Shown: positions 43,738-52,936, numbered from the stretch's first letter. The stretch: 64,000 nucleotides of DNA from Sporosarcina sp. FSL K6-1508 (GCF_038007465.1 NZ_JBBOXF010000001.1:4537001-4601000), one strand, 5' to 3'. Numbers and translations: made by a program. The notes: generated by a model from the letters alone, not told the origin.

Positions 43738-45270
43738 TTATCTACCTGCGACGCCCATTCCGTTGATGATTTTGTCGAGTGTTTCATCGACAACAGTGAT
43801 CATTCTTGCAGAAGCGTTATAAGCCTGTTGGAATTTAATCATGTCGGTCATTTCCTCATCAAGCGAGACGGAACTGATAGAATCCCGACGATTGGAGACG
43901 GCACCCAATAATGTTGCAGTATTGAACACAAGTTTTACGGCTTGTTGTCCTTCGACACCTAGTTTTCCGACGACGCCTGAGAAATAGGTTTGGATGGTTG
44001 ATTTACCGAGATCGTCCATCGCTTTAAATTGGACATCTGAGAGATTTTTAGCATTTTTACCATTCCCGACTTCTGTCGATCCTTCTGGGGAATTTGAAGC
44101 AGCTAATAAATTCGGATCTTTCGAGAGTTGTTCATTAACTATTATATTTCCTGCTGTAAATGGTTCCCCCGTTACTTTCGAATCGAAGAAATTAGTTCCT
44201 AGATTACCATTTAAATCAGTACCAGTTGAATGCACTTTGTTCATTTCATTTGCAAATGCCGCTGCCATTTTATTTAACTCAGCGATCATGTCAGGGTATA
44301 GACCTTTCCCATCGGGAGTGCCATCAGCGGATCCGAATGAATTGACTAATGACTTTAATTTACCAGCTGTCTGCATATTATCTATAGTTATATTATTAAC
44401 AGCTGCTGGACCACCTGTAAAAGTGAAGCCTGTCATTGGACCTGTTGGATTTCCTTCGATGTCCGCTCCATCTACGGATATCTTTGAAAAGTCTTTTCCA
44501 GCAACCACTGTAATTGGATCGCCAGTGGTTTTAATTTTCACCGTAACGGTACCCTCGGCAATCGCCAATGCACGGCCGCCAGATTTTTCATAGCTTGTTT
44601 CAATCGGTACATAGCTTGATAGTTCATCCAACAGCATATCCCGTGCGTCGTATAAATCGTTCGGCATATAGCCGTTTGGTTCAACTTCTGATATTTGACG
44701 GTTAAGATCTCCGATTTGCTCAAGAATCGAATTGATGTCTTTTGTCGAGAAGCCGATTTCCTTGCCTAGGTTGGTTTGAATTTCAGTCAGTGATTTATGC
44801 ATGTAGTTGAATGAATCTGCCACAGCAGATCCATTTTGAATAACCACTGCACGCGCGCCGCCATTTTCCGGGCTTGTCGCAAGCCCCTGTAGGGATGACC
44901 AAAATTCGCTGAGTGATTTCTGAAGGCCATATGCAGAAGGCTCTGCAAGCACATCTTCCATTTGTGAAATTGCATTGGATCTTGTTTCCCAATAGCCCAA
45001 TTTGTTGGATTCGCCTCTGTACTGCTGATCGACAAAGCCGTCTCGGATACGTTGGATGGAACTAGCTTGAACACCGGTTCCGAGGAATCCAGGCATTGTG
45101 CCTGCGCTTAAACCGACGCCAGGGAATCCTGCTGTTGTTTCCATATTGACACGCTGGCGTGAGTAGCCGAGTGTGTTGGCATTACTGATGTTGTGCCCTG
45201 TTGTATAGAGTGCGGATTGCTGTGTGAACAGGCCACGTTTACTTGTTTCGAGTCCCATGAATGTGGACAT
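43738..45270 (-). CDS. flgK: Flagellar hook-associated protein FlgK (HAP1)
   Basis: 510 residues, first hook-filament junction protein. N-terminal FMGLETSKRGLFTQQSALYTTGHNISNANT is the rod/hook/HAP family motif (T-x-x-x-N-I-x-N-x-x-T); the C-terminus has DEEMTDMIKFQQAYNASARMITVVDE, the axial-protein end signature. The middle ~300 residues are the variable surface domains. ATG follows GAGGGGG. It lies between flgN (its export chaperone) and flgL. Confidence 0.95.
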   Translation of the reverse strand: MSTFMGLETSKRGLFTQQSALYTTGHNISNANTLGYSRQRVNMETTAGFPGVGLSAGTMPGFLGTGVQASSIQRIRDGFVDQQYRGESNKLGYWETRSNAISQMEDVLAEPSAYGLQKSLSEFWSSLQGLATSPENGGARAVVIQNGSAVADSFNYMHKSLTEIQTNLGKEIGFSTKDINSILEQIGDLNRQISEVEPNGYMPNDLYDARDMLLDELSSYVPIETSYEKSGGRALAIAEGTVTVKIKTTGDPITVVAGKDFSKISVDGADIEGNPTGPMTGFTFTGGPAAVNNITIDNMQTAGKLKSLVNSFGSADGTPDGKGLYPDMIAELNKMAAAFANEMNKVHSTGTDLNGNLGTNFFDSKVTGEPFTAGNIIVNEQLSKDPNLLAASNSPEGSTEVGNGKNAKNLSDVQFKAMDDLGKSTIQTYFSGVVGKLGVEGQQAVKLVFNTATLLGAVSNRRDSISSVSLDEEMTDMIKFQQAYNASARMITVVDETLDKIINGMGVAGR

Positions 45271-45282
45271 TATTTTTCCCCC

Positions 45283-45780
45283 TCAGGCATTTGTATCAAA
45301 GGTTGTTTGTTTAGTAGATACTTTGTTTCCGTTAATTTCTGTTTTTGAGTAGTTGACTGATTCCGGGCGTGGCCGGACCATGTCCAGCGACAGATTCACG
45401 AACTGAAGGGACTGGTAGGTCAGCTTCTGGTTCAAATCATTTTGCCATTTCAGGTCATGAATCGCATGCAGGAGACGGTCCCTCGCCTCCTCAAGGCCTT
45501 TCTTGTCCGCTTCCGGTACGACGTCGAGCAAGTCGGTGACGGTCGGATTGAGCGGCACTGATCGTCCTTGATCAGTTAAATATTGAGATACAGTAAGTTG
45601 CCTTTGAGTATCCATCTGTACGATGGCAGCCAAATGTGCCTGCTCGTCTTTCAGCAGCTGATCGAGTTCATCCATGTCCCCGTTCTTGATGAGTCCAGTC
45701 TTATCATATGCGAGTCTCAGCAGACTTCTATGAAGTTTTTCTAGGCTGTCGAGAGACGCCAGAATAGTTGTGATAGACAT
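45283..45780 (-). CDS. flgN: FlgN-type export chaperone
   Basis: 165 residues, helical. Chaperone for FlgK and FlgL export. Family pattern: LDSLEKLHRSLLRLAYDKTGLIKNGDMDELDQLLKDEQ at the N-terminus, RLLHAIHDLKWQNDLNQKLTYQSLQFVNLSLDM in the second half. The last ~25 residues are unstructured and polar. Length matches family. Position between flgM and flgK as in B. subtilis (yvyG). Confidence 0.9.
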   Translation of the reverse strand: MSITTILASLDSLEKLHRSLLRLAYDKTGLIKNGDMDELDQLLKDEQAHLAAIVQMDTQRQLTVSQYLTDQGRSVPLNPTVTDLLDVVPEADKKGLEEARDRLLHAIHDLKWQNDLNQKLTYQSLQFVNLSLDMVRPRPESVNYSKTEINGNKVSTKQTTFDTNA

Positions 45781-45811
45781 GTTTTCTTCCTACTTTCATA
45801 GCACTCAGTTT

Positions 45812-46084
45812 TTACGGTTTGAAGTATTTAACCAAGTTGGCAGCGAGCTGCTCGGGATTAACTTCGTACGTTCCCGCTTGCACTTGCGCTTTCAATTCTT
45901 GGACGCGTTCATTTCTTTCTACAGTAAATGATGACTTTTCCGACAGTTGTTTTGCTTCGGATGAAATTTCGAGTTTGTCTGTTTTCACTTTTGCTTTCTG
46001 CTCTGTCTGTTCCGCCTTCAGCTGATTCGCTTTGTACGGGTTAATGGCAGGGAGATTGAACTTTTCGATTTTCATCTTCATCAT
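45812..46084 (-). CDS. flgM: Anti-sigma-D factor FlgM
   Basis: 90 residues. It holds sigma-D inactive until the hook-basal body is complete, then is exported. Family features: N-terminal disordered KIEKFNLPAINPYKANQ and the C-terminal sigma-binding part VKTDKLEISSEAKQLSEK...RVQELKAQVQAGTYEVNPEQLAANLVKYF. Three ATGs compete within 10 codons (46084, 46081, 46075); GGAG spacing favours one of the later two. It is the first gene after a sigma-D promoter, so it is part of its own feedback loop with the flagellins. Confidence 0.92.
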   Translation of the reverse strand: MMKMKIEKFNLPAINPYKANQLKAEQTEQKAKVKTDKLEISSEAKQLSEKSSFTVERNERVQELKAQVQAGTYEVNPEQLAANLVKYFKP

Positions 46085-46130
46085 GCTCCTTTCGTTGAAT
46101 GTTTAAATGGTATGTGACTCTTCTTCCTTT

Positions 46131-46157
46131 ATTTCGGCATAAATTCGTGAACGTTTA
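46131..46157 (-). promoter_or_regulatory. Sigma-D promoter of the flgM operon
   Basis: TAAA, exactly 15 nt, then GCCGAAAT, about 45 nt before the flgM start. Matches the known sigma-D control of flgM in B. subtilis. Confidence 0.72.
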
Positions 46158-46197
46158 GGGTCTTTTGAACGAAAAGCGAAAGCGCTTTATAGATAGG

Positions 46198-46227
46198 AAA
46201 AACCGGTCAGTCAAAACTGCCGGTTTT
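46198..46227 (-). terminator. Terminator of the comFA-comFC-yvyF transcript
   Basis: AAAACCGGCAG...TGACCGGTTTTT hairpin, 5 bp after the yvyF stop. Confidence 0.75.
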
Positions 46228-46231
46228 CTTT

Positions 46232-46648
46232 CTAATTTCGTTTACGCTCCGCGTGGTAGGTTGCTTTGTCATTTGCATCGACTGCATCCCTGAATTCCTG
46301 CGCCGCCTCAAACGTTCTCAAGCCATTTTTAATATCTGCCGTACAGCCGACACATAGTTTCCCTGTGTTCGTTAGTTTACCGCAATTATCGCATGGATAA
46401 CCGAGATTTGGAAATAAAGCCGGCTGAAGTCGTCCTTTGCGTACCCATTGGTGAAGCAGGGTTTCGGTGACGCCAGTTACTTCGACGATTCGTTCAATTG
46501 TCGCCGCCCTGTTTTCGCGGCGTCTCAAGAAACGGTATACGACTTCATACATTTTCTCCTCATCCGCAGCGCACTTCGCGCAAACTTCCCTTATCCCTGT
46601 AAAGTTGAAAAACTCGCCGCATCTTGGGCAATCTCGCAGTTCTGCCAT
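46232..46648 (-). CDS. yvyF: Flagellar operon protein YvyF-like (TIGR03826 family)
   Basis: 138 residues. It has two zinc-ribbon pairs: CPRCGEFFNFTG...CAKC at the N-terminus and CDNCGKLTNTGKLCVGC near the C-terminus, separated by a winged-helix-like part (VVYRFLRRRENRAATIERIVEVTGVTETLLHQWVRKGRLQ). This is the conserved 'flagellar operon protein' between comFC and flgM; in B. subtilis YvyF/FlgT has been linked to flagellar regulation. ATG 46648 is preferred over 46657 since AGGAG lies 9 nt upstream. Confidence 0.85.
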   Translation of the reverse strand: MAELRDCPRCGEFFNFTGIREVCAKCAADEEKMYEVVYRFLRRRENRAATIERIVEVTGVTETLLHQWVRKGRLQPALFPNLGYPCDNCGKLTNTGKLCVGCTADIKNGLRTFEAAQEFRDAVDANDKATYHAERKRN

Positions 46649-46668
46649 TTGGTCCATCTCCTGTCATT

Positions 46669-47277
46669 TCATCGTTCTGCACGGATTAGTGTGACTGCTT
46701 CGACACGCGTGGCACCTGCTTCTTTTAAAACGGTTGCCGCGTGACGGAGCGTAGTGCCGGTTGTATAAATATCATCGACTAATCTGTATGTGCCTGGTTG
46801 AATTATCATTTTTGGTTTAAGTTTGAATAGCGGTTCCATTGCAAGCCGTTGCTCTTTCGATTTCTCCCCCATTGCTTCGGTACCCGTTTTTTCAAGCAGA
46901 TGCGTAAAAGGTACGCGGGCGCTTTTTAACAGTTCATCGACATGGGCAAATGTCCGCGCAATCCTTTTTTCGGGATGCATCGGGATTGGGACGATTGTAG
47001 CGTTTCCTGTTAAGTATGTGCGCAGTTCATTTGCGAAGACGCTTGCTAATGCGACATCTTGGAGAAATTTGAATTGGTGTAGGTATTCACGCATCGCTTC
47101 ATTGTATTTATAGAGTGAAGTAACTTGATCCAAAAAAGGTTCTTCATTCTTTATGTCGGCATGTTGGAACTTTTTTGAACAGTCTTGGCAGATATTCGTC
47201 TGCTGATCGAGTCCGAGAAGGGCTTGCCATGACGGGTTTGAGGCAATCGGTGTTTCACAAAGGAGACAACTGTTCAT
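46669..47277 (-). CDS. comFC: Competence protein ComFC, phosphoribosyltransferase-like
   Basis: 202 residues. It acts in natural transformation with ComFA. N-terminal zinc-binding CLLCETP and CQDC, then a type I PRTase fold with the PRPP loop YRLVDDIYTTGTTLRHAATVLKEAG at about 164-188. The gene overlaps comFA by 4 bp, so the pair is coupled. comFB is not between them, as it is in B. subtilis, but is found at 57.2 kb. Confidence 0.92.
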   Translation of the reverse strand: MNSCLLCETPIASNPSWQALLGLDQQTNICQDCSKKFQHADIKNEEPFLDQVTSLYKYNEAMREYLHQFKFLQDVALASVFANELRTYLTGNATIVPIPMHPEKRIARTFAHVDELLKSARVPFTHLLEKTGTEAMGEKSKEQRLAMEPLFKLKPKMIIQPGTYRLVDDIYTTGTTLRHAATVLKEAGATRVEAVTLIRAER

Positions 47278-48653
47278 GAGCGAACACCTCCTTTATTCAA
47301 CTGGATGATTTCGTTTTTCGCTTCGTCCATCGCATAAGTGATGCCGTGGTGAAAGAGGACGAAATCGCCTGTTGGATGTTGCACGGAACGCCCGACACGG
47401 CCGCCAATTTGGATAAGTGCGCCTTTGTTGAAAATGAGTTGTTCCGAACCGACGACGGCGACTTGGACGTTTGGGATGGTGATGCCACGCTCTAAGATTG
47501 TCGTTGTCAAAAGACCGGGTACTTCTTTGTTGCGCAGTGCTTGGACATGTTCTTTCCGATCGGGATGCGATGCATGGACAGCGTGAATACGTGCGTCCAG
47601 TTTTTTGAATAGCGGTTCCGCTTGCTCCATGAGGACGATGTGATGGAAGAAGATAAGAAATGGTTCTTTTCGGCATAGTCGCTCTTCTGTCCAGTTGGCT
47701 AGTTTTTTCGGCAGCTTCCCTTTTTGAATATGTTTTGCATAATTCCATAAGGCGTCATACCGCGGGATAGGTAATGGATGTCCATGGTATCGATGATTGA
47801 TGGTTGAAACTTGTCCGGTCTTTTTAATGTCGGCCAGTAGTTTGTCCGACGGTGTAGCGGTGACGAAATGGACGGGCGCTCCCGGTTTCGCTGCTTTTCG
47901 AACGGCTCTTCTTAATGTTTCCTCGGCTGTATATGGAAATGCATCCGCTTCATCGACGAAAATGGCATCAAAGGCGTGATGGAAACGGTAAAGCTGATGT
48001 GTCGTTGCGAGGATGAGTTGGGCAGATTGCATTGTTGTTTCTGCCCCGCCGTATAACGCGTCGATTGCTGTTTGCGGAAATGCCGCACGGAGGCGCGGTT
48101 CTAGTTCTAGAATGACATCTACACGGGGGGCAGCGATGCAAACCCGTTTACCTTCTGTTAACAACTTGTGAATTGGCTCGAATAGGATTTCTGTTTTTCC
48201 AGAACCGCAGACGGCATGGATAAGATGTGGGATGCGTTTGGAATTGCTAGCTGTCAGTTCGTTGGATGCCTTCTGTTGTCGCGGTGTAAGTGTACCTTGC
48301 CAAGCAATGATGTGGGCTGTCGGGTATATCGGCTGTTCTCCATTCCAGACGATCAGTTCCGTACATGTTGAAACACGACCCATTTTGAGGCAGTGCCTGC
48401 AATACGTGCAAGGACCTTCACATTTTGCGCAGTCGAAAGTTGTAAAGCGGGATAGAAGGGTGTTTTCACATCGGTTGCAGAAGTGTTTGGTTTGATGGGC
48501 ATAGGCTTTGGTTGATGTGATGCCTTGAATGGTTTTGATATGCCGGGATGTAATGTGGGCATCGATTGTTTCAATTGGAAAAGGGGTGTGCAAGCGAAGC
48601 CAAATACGGCCAGCCAGGAAGTCCCTGACTGACGGATCGAAAGTATTTGTCAT
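47274..48653 (-). CDS. comFA: Competence helicase ComFA
   Basis: 459 residues. DEAD-box-like ATPase that drives uptake of single-stranded DNA. The N-terminal four-Cys zinc motif (CNRCENTLL...CAKCEGPCTYCRHC) precedes the helicase: Walker A VCGSGKTE, DEAD as VDEADAFP, motif III VTATPS, then TTTILERGITIPNV and QIGGRVGRSVQHPTGD (motif VI with Arg fingers). ATG 48653 has GAGGTG 6 nt upstream, better than the earlier starts. Complete and apparently functional. Confidence 0.94.
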   Translation of the reverse strand: MTNTFDPSVRDFLAGRIWLRLHTPFPIETIDAHITSRHIKTIQGITSTKAYAHQTKHFCNRCENTLLSRFTTFDCAKCEGPCTYCRHCLKMGRVSTCTELIVWNGEQPIYPTAHIIAWQGTLTPRQQKASNELTASNSKRIPHLIHAVCGSGKTEILFEPIHKLLTEGKRVCIAAPRVDVILELEPRLRAAFPQTAIDALYGGAETTMQSAQLILATTHQLYRFHHAFDAIFVDEADAFPYTAEETLRRAVRKAAKPGAPVHFVTATPSDKLLADIKKTGQVSTINHRYHGHPLPIPRYDALWNYAKHIQKGKLPKKLANWTEERLCRKEPFLIFFHHIVLMEQAEPLFKKLDARIHAVHASHPDRKEHVQALRNKEVPGLLTTTILERGITIPNVQVAVVGSEQLIFNKGALIQIGGRVGRSVQHPTGDFVLFHHGITYAMDEAKNEIIQLNKGGVRS

Positions 48654-48712
48654 TTGCATCACCTCAATTCTTTGTTTATAACGTTCTTCTTTTGTCTAGT
48701 CTAAGCAACCGC

Positions 48713-49564
48713 TTAGACCTTTCTTTTTACCCATCCAAGCCCCATTGATGCTTCCCCTAAATGTGTACCAATTACGGGTCCAAAGTGGCTGACGGTGAAT
48801 TTCACATCCGGTAATTGCTCTGAGAGGGCTGCTAGCCATACTTGGGCATCTTCCGGCCGGTTGCCGTGAATGATTGCCGCCTCGAGCGGCATTTTTGCTG
48901 CATCTTCCGTTAACAAGTCCACAATCCGTTTCATCGCTTTTTTGCGTGTCCGGATCTTTTCAAACGGCACAATCACTTTGTCTTGGAAATGGAGCAATGG
49001 TTTTACTTGGAGAAGTCCCCCAATCAGTGCTTGTGCAGCGGAGAGTCTGCCACCGCGTTGCAGATGTGTCAGGTCGTCCACCATGAAATAAGCGCGCATC
49101 GTCTGTTTCATTTCATCCAACTCAGCGATGATTAAATCGGGTGCCATTCCTTCTTTCGCAAGTTCCGCAGCGCGAAGTACGTAAAAGCCTTGCATGTAGC
49201 AGGAGATTTCCGAGTCGAATGGATAAACATCCAGGCCTTCCACCATATCGCCTGCTAGCCCAGCACCTGCATATGTTCCACTGATGCCGCTTGATAAATG
49301 GATGGAAATAACTGCATCGTACGTGCCTTTCAGTGACTCGAACAGTTCAACGAATTTGCCGATTGGTGGCTGTGAAGACTTTGGCAGCGGTCCGTCTCCT
49401 CGTACTTTATCGTAAAAATCGGGTGATAGGATATCAATTTCCTCATCGAACGCTTCCCCGTTCAATGTCACTGATAACGGAATCATCCGAATGTCTAATT
49501 CTTTCATTATATGTGCAGGCAAATAGGCCGTACTATCCGTAACAATTGCTGTTTTCAAATTCAC
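48713..49564 (-). CDS. DegV family fatty-acid-binding protein
   Basis: 283 residues. DegV proteins bind a fatty acid and feed it to the fatty-acid kinase (FakB role). Seen: TAIVTDSTAYLP at the start, SSQPPIGKFVELFE, ISIHLSSGISGTYAGA (ligand-phosphate region), LTHLQRGGRLSAAQALIGGLLQVKPLL and the C-terminal GTHLGEASMGLGW. GTG 49564 is used since AGGAG is 5 nt upstream. It has the same position as B. subtilis yviA next to comFA. Confidence 0.88.
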   Translation of the reverse strand: MNLKTAIVTDSTAYLPAHIMKELDIRMIPLSVTLNGEAFDEEIDILSPDFYDKVRGDGPLPKSSQPPIGKFVELFESLKGTYDAVISIHLSSGISGTYAGAGLAGDMVEGLDVYPFDSEISCYMQGFYVLRAAELAKEGMAPDLIIAELDEMKQTMRAYFMVDDLTHLQRGGRLSAAQALIGGLLQVKPLLHFQDKVIVPFEKIRTRKKAMKRIVDLLTEDAAKMPLEAAIIHGNRPEDAQVWLAALSEQLPDVKFTVSHFGPVIGTHLGEASMGLGWVKRKV

Positions 49565-50031
49565 ATCAACTCCTATCATCTATTCTACCTAAAATGAGGT
49601 GAAATAGGTATTTAAATGTGTAAGGTAATCGTGGACACTGTAGAGTGAGTCCGAATAACAGTATGACACCAAGGTCGAGCTATACGTAGAAAAATTACAG
49701 ACTATATGACAATTCTAGTCAACTCTACGACTTGTCTAATACACGAAACTATAACAAGATACACTACAATTGCGCGAGCGAGCGAATGAATGAATGAATG
49801 AATGAATGAATGAATGTTTAGTCACATCTACTTTGACTATGTCATCTGCGCCTCTTCATTCCCTTTATTAAATTGGTATAATTACCCCGTACACTACACC
49901 GTTTAGAGGTTAAACATAGACGAAGAACGCCATCGCTTTTACAGCCTGAAAATGGTAAACTAAGTCTTGCAGTTACATAAAGCGGACAGGCGGTTGGCAC
50001 TCCCTTACCATGAGAAAGGGGGTGTTTATAT
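49565..50031. other. Gene-free stretch with a tetranucleotide repeat
   Basis: No gene is seen upstream of the small toxin. At about 49777-49816 the sequence is GCGAGCGAGC followed by seven copies of GAAT/AATG, a microsatellite prone to slippage. A GAAT-type run in non-coding DNA could alter spacing of a promoter, but none is clear here. Confidence 0.5.
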
Positions 50032-50142
50032 ATGGTAACTTACGATGCAATGAATATGCTTTTTCAATTTGGTATATTCCTCGCCACAGCAATAACAGCT
50101 GTGGCTGCAATCATCGCAATTGCCACCAACAAAAAAAAGTAA
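50032..50142 (+). CDS. Holin-like type I toxin, 36 residues
   Basis: Too short for usual gene finding. ATG 50032 is preceded by AAAGGGGGTG with good spacing. The protein begins MVTYDAMNMLFQFGIFLATA, has one hydrophobic membrane helix (~9-31) and ends in KKK. The pattern M-V/S-T-Y-x-x-x-x-x-M followed by one helix and a Lys tail is the 'putative holin-like toxin' family (Hol_Tox) of Bacillales, membrane-damaging peptides silenced by an antisense RNA. A terminator follows at 50252-50275, leaving a ~110-nt 3' region for an antisense antitoxin RNA. The antitoxin itself is not proven. Confidence 0.72.
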   Translation: MVTYDAMNMLFQFGIFLATAITAVAAIIAIATNKKK

Positions 50143-50204
50143 CCGCCCTCTCCCTGCCAGGATTGTAGGTGATTACTCTTTGAGCTAAACATCTTTTACT
50201 TACT

Positions 50205-50278
50205 TGGCTAGCCGCTCTTTCTCGCGGCATGTACTGCACCGACCGAGTGTTATCGCACTTGGTCATTTTTTATTATAT
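50205..50278 (+). terminator. Toxin mRNA 3' hairpins and terminator
   Basis: A CCGCTCTTTCTCGCGG hairpin is followed by GACCGAGTG paired with CACTTGGTC and a T6 run. The region also is the expected site of the opposing antisense RNA. Confidence 0.6.
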
Positions 50279-50491
50279 CCTCATTATACCACATTTAGAC
50301 GAAAAAAATGCATGAAAAATAGTTCGATGTTCTTTCATGGCTATGCAACCTGCGTTACTAAGTGCTTACAAAGAGAAACTTAGAGAACCATACTACGAAT
50401 TCACTAAACCCTGCGACCGCGAAATAACTCATTGACAAAGTACTAGTGCAAGTCTTCCCCCACATTCATAAACACGAGCGGGAAGCCTGGT
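50279..50491. other. Intergenic, nothing recognised
   Basis: No gene or clear motif between the toxin terminator and the YuxH-like gene end. Confidence 0.3.
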
Positions 50492-51730
50492 TTATTGCTG
50501 CAAGCTTTGTGTCCAGTGATGTGCTTCTAATGAATATTTGCTCAATTCCGTTTGCGTGATGCCCATTTCCGCAGTTAGCCGCTTGATACGTTTCCAGTCA
50601 AAGCACTCAACCGCTTTAGTAAGTTGAAGATACGGGGTCATTTCTGTCTGCTCCCCTTTTACTGTGCGCATGACTTCGTCTGACAATGGGATGAATTGCG
50701 ATACGGAATCCCAGTCCCGCTTCATGATGATGTCAATCAGTGAAAACATGCCGGCAAGGAAGTATTCCTCAGAATTGCTTTTCTTATCATGCATCGCTAA
50801 CAGTTCACACATCTTCGCCCGTGTCAGTGAATAATCGGCCAGCGCTTTTGTACGGCCATTCCCTGAACCGTCCCCGATCTCTCGTAGGGCCAGAACTTGT
50901 ATCCATCTTTTTGTTTCACGCAGACCAATGATAACGATGGCTTGTTTGATAGAACTAATTTTTTTCGGAACGTTAAATGCAAGGGTGTTAATCAGCCTTA
51001 GCAGTTTATAGGTCAAAGAGATGTCATGCATAATGAGTTCCGCGATTTCGTCGATATCCGGTGTTTCTGTATGGAGCCGCTCAATAATTTGAAAATGAAG
51101 GCTGACGTTTGTTGGGATTTCGATTCCTTTGACAATTTCCGGTTTGGAGAAGAAATAACCTTGAAATAAGGTGTACCCTGATGCTTTTGCGTCCTCAAAC
51201 TCTTCTTCTGTTTCAACTTTTTCGGCAAGCAACACGATAGATGGATACTTTTTAATGAACTTTTCGATTTCTAATCGCTCGGCCGGCGTCGTATCCAAGT
51301 AATCGACCTTTATGTAATCGATAAGTTGGAATAAGTCACTATGTACACTATATTGTTCTTGAAGGATAAAATCATCTAGTGCCAACTTGAAACCTGTTTC
51401 TTTCAATGATCGCATTTTAGTTAGCAGCGAAGGGGTAATTTCGACGTTTTCCAAAATTTCAATGACAACCTGGTCAGGGTCGAGGCTTGAAAAAATATCT
51501 TGTGCAAGCAATTCGCCTGTAAAATTGATGAATGACAAGTTGTTTCCCGCGACTTTCTCGATTCCAATTGTGAGGAAAGTGTTAACGATTAACCCGATCG
51601 TCGCAAGTTCGGGATCTACGTTCGGAAAGTAGTTTTTATCGCTGTTTCTGTATAGCAGTTCATATCCATAAATATCTCCATTTCGGTCTAATATTGGCTG
51701 TCTGCCAACAAATATATTCATGTCGTTCAT
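50492..51730 (-). CDS. EAL/HDOD domain signalling protein, YuxH-like
   Basis: 412 residues. N-terminal EAL-type domain (~1-200) with VGRQPILDRNGDIYGYELLYR, EILENV, LALDDF, YIKVDYLD and GYFFSKP; the signature EAL is YELL, so the metal/catalytic set is incomplete and it is probably a non-catalytic c-di-GMP sensor or has lost the function. The C-terminal HDOD domain (~205-395) shows DISLTYKLLRLINTLAF, KISSIKQAIVIIGLRETKRWIQVLAL. The combination is typical of B. subtilis YuxH. ATG 51730 has GGGGTG 6 nt upstream. It stands alone in its strand. Confidence 0.85.
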   Translation of the reverse strand: MNDMNIFVGRQPILDRNGDIYGYELLYRNSDKNYFPNVDPELATIGLIVNTFLTIGIEKVAGNNLSFINFTGELLAQDIFSSLDPDQVVIEILENVEITPSLLTKMRSLKETGFKLALDDFILQEQYSVHSDLFQLIDYIKVDYLDTTPAERLEIEKFIKKYPSIVLLAEKVETEEEFEDAKASGYTLFQGYFFSKPEIVKGIEIPTNVSLHFQIIERLHTETPDIDEIAELIMHDISLTYKLLRLINTLAFNVPKKISSIKQAIVIIGLRETKRWIQVLALREIGDGSGNGRTKALADYSLTRAKMCELLAMHDKKSNSEEYFLAGMFSLIDIIMKRDWDSVSQFIPLSDEVMRTVKGEQTEMTPYLQLTKAVECFDWKRIKRLTAEMGITQTELSKYSLEAHHWTQSLQQ

Positions 51731-51878
51731 AATACTCACCCCGTTACTAGTAGTATAGCAAAAAAAGACTAGTTTACCAGTATAACTACAAAATAATACA
51801 ATTAATTAGAATAGCAACACTCCCTTAAAAATGGTATGTTCTAGTTAGTAATATGTTTACTTAAGGAGGATTTTAATA

Positions 51879-52655
51879 ATGGAAGCAATTCGTTATGAAC
51901 AAAAGGGGAATCTTGCTTTTGTGACGCTTGATCGTCCAGGAGCGATGAATGCATTTAACTATGATATGTTGGTCGAACTTGGACAGATTACCGAATCAAT
52001 TCGCATCAATCCAGATATCCGCGTCGTTATTTTCACTGGATCAGGTGATCGTGCATTCAGCGTGGGGGCTGATCTAAAAGAGCGTAAAACACTTACAGAG
52101 CTACAAGTGAAGCGGAATGTATATAAAATTGGAGAGGTATTCTCCGCAATTGAGAATTTGCCACAACCAACGATCGCGATGATGAACGGTTTCGCTTTCG
52201 GAGGTGGCATGGAACTGGCACTTGCTTGCGACTTCCGGATTGCAGCCGACACTGCACTGATGGGGTTGACGGAAACGGGACTTGCAATTATTCCGGGAGC
52301 GGGCGGAACGCAGCGGCTTCCCCGTTTAATCGGCGAAGCAAAAGCGCTTGAACTTATTTTGACTGCACGTAAAATGTCAGCAGCTGAAGCGCTTGGCTAT
52401 GGTGTACTGACAAAAACTGCTGCGCCTGAAGATCTGATCCGCGAAACAGCCGATTTTGCGGATTCCATCCTTGCAAACGGCCCGATTGCCTTACAGCAAG
52501 CGAAATTTGCTATTAAACACGGCATGAACGTAGATTTGCAGACGGGACTTGCGATTGAGCGAAAAGCATATGAGTTTACAATTCCGACAGAGGATCGTAT
52601 TGAAGCGTTGAATGCATTTTCTGAGAAGCGGAAGCCTGTGTTTACGGGGAAATAA
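51879..52655 (+). CDS. Enoyl-CoA hydratase/isomerase
   Basis: 258 residues, crotonase fold. It hydrates 2-enoyl-CoA in fatty-acid or amino-acid breakdown. Oxyanion-hole segments FSVGADLKE and MMNGFAFGGGMELALACDFRIAADTALMGLTETGLAIIPGAGGTQRLPR contain both catalytic Glu residues (MEL and TETGL). C-terminal FTIPTEDRIEALNAFSEKRKPVFTGK is typical of the FadB/methylglutaconyl-CoA hydratase group. AAGGAGGA precedes the ATG. It is monocistronic, followed by a repeat region. Confidence 0.92.
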   Translation: MEAIRYEQKGNLAFVTLDRPGAMNAFNYDMLVELGQITESIRINPDIRVVIFTGSGDRAFSVGADLKERKTLTELQVKRNVYKIGEVFSAIENLPQPTIAMMNGFAFGGGMELALACDFRIAADTALMGLTETGLAIIPGAGGTQRLPRLIGEAKALELILTARKMSAAEALGYGVLTKTAAPEDLIRETADFADSILANGPIALQQAKFAIKHGMNVDLQTGLAIERKAYEFTIPTEDRIEALNAFSEKRKPVFTGK

Positions 52656-52720
52656 GTTAGTCAAAAGGTAAAAAAGACATTTTTTCTACTCGCGTCGATT
52701 TCTAGACTTGAAAGTGTACC

Positions 52721-52936
52721 GAGTCGCTTCAGTCCTTAAGTTAAAGTCAAAGAGCGCCTTTATCTTAGGGCCCTCCAGCGATTTTTGGGTCTACATAGGC
52801 GCTTGCGCTTTGCTTATTGTCTAGCTCCAGCGCCTAGACCCTCGAGTCGCTTCAGTCCTTAAGTTAAAGGCAAAGAACGCCTTTATCTTAAGGTCCTCCA
52901 GCGATTTTCGGGTCTACATAGGCGCTTGCGCTTTTC
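52721..52936. repeat. Tandem pair of a dispersed ~123-bp repeat
   Basis: GAGTCGCTTCAGTCCTTAAG begins at 52721 and again at 52844, a 123-bp period with high identity; both contain CTCCAGCGATTTT, GGGTCTACATAGGCGCTTGC and the linking TCTAGCTCCAGCGCCTAG. Related sequence, inverted, is at 56733-57048. Likely a non-autonomous Bacillales repeat. Confidence 0.75.
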
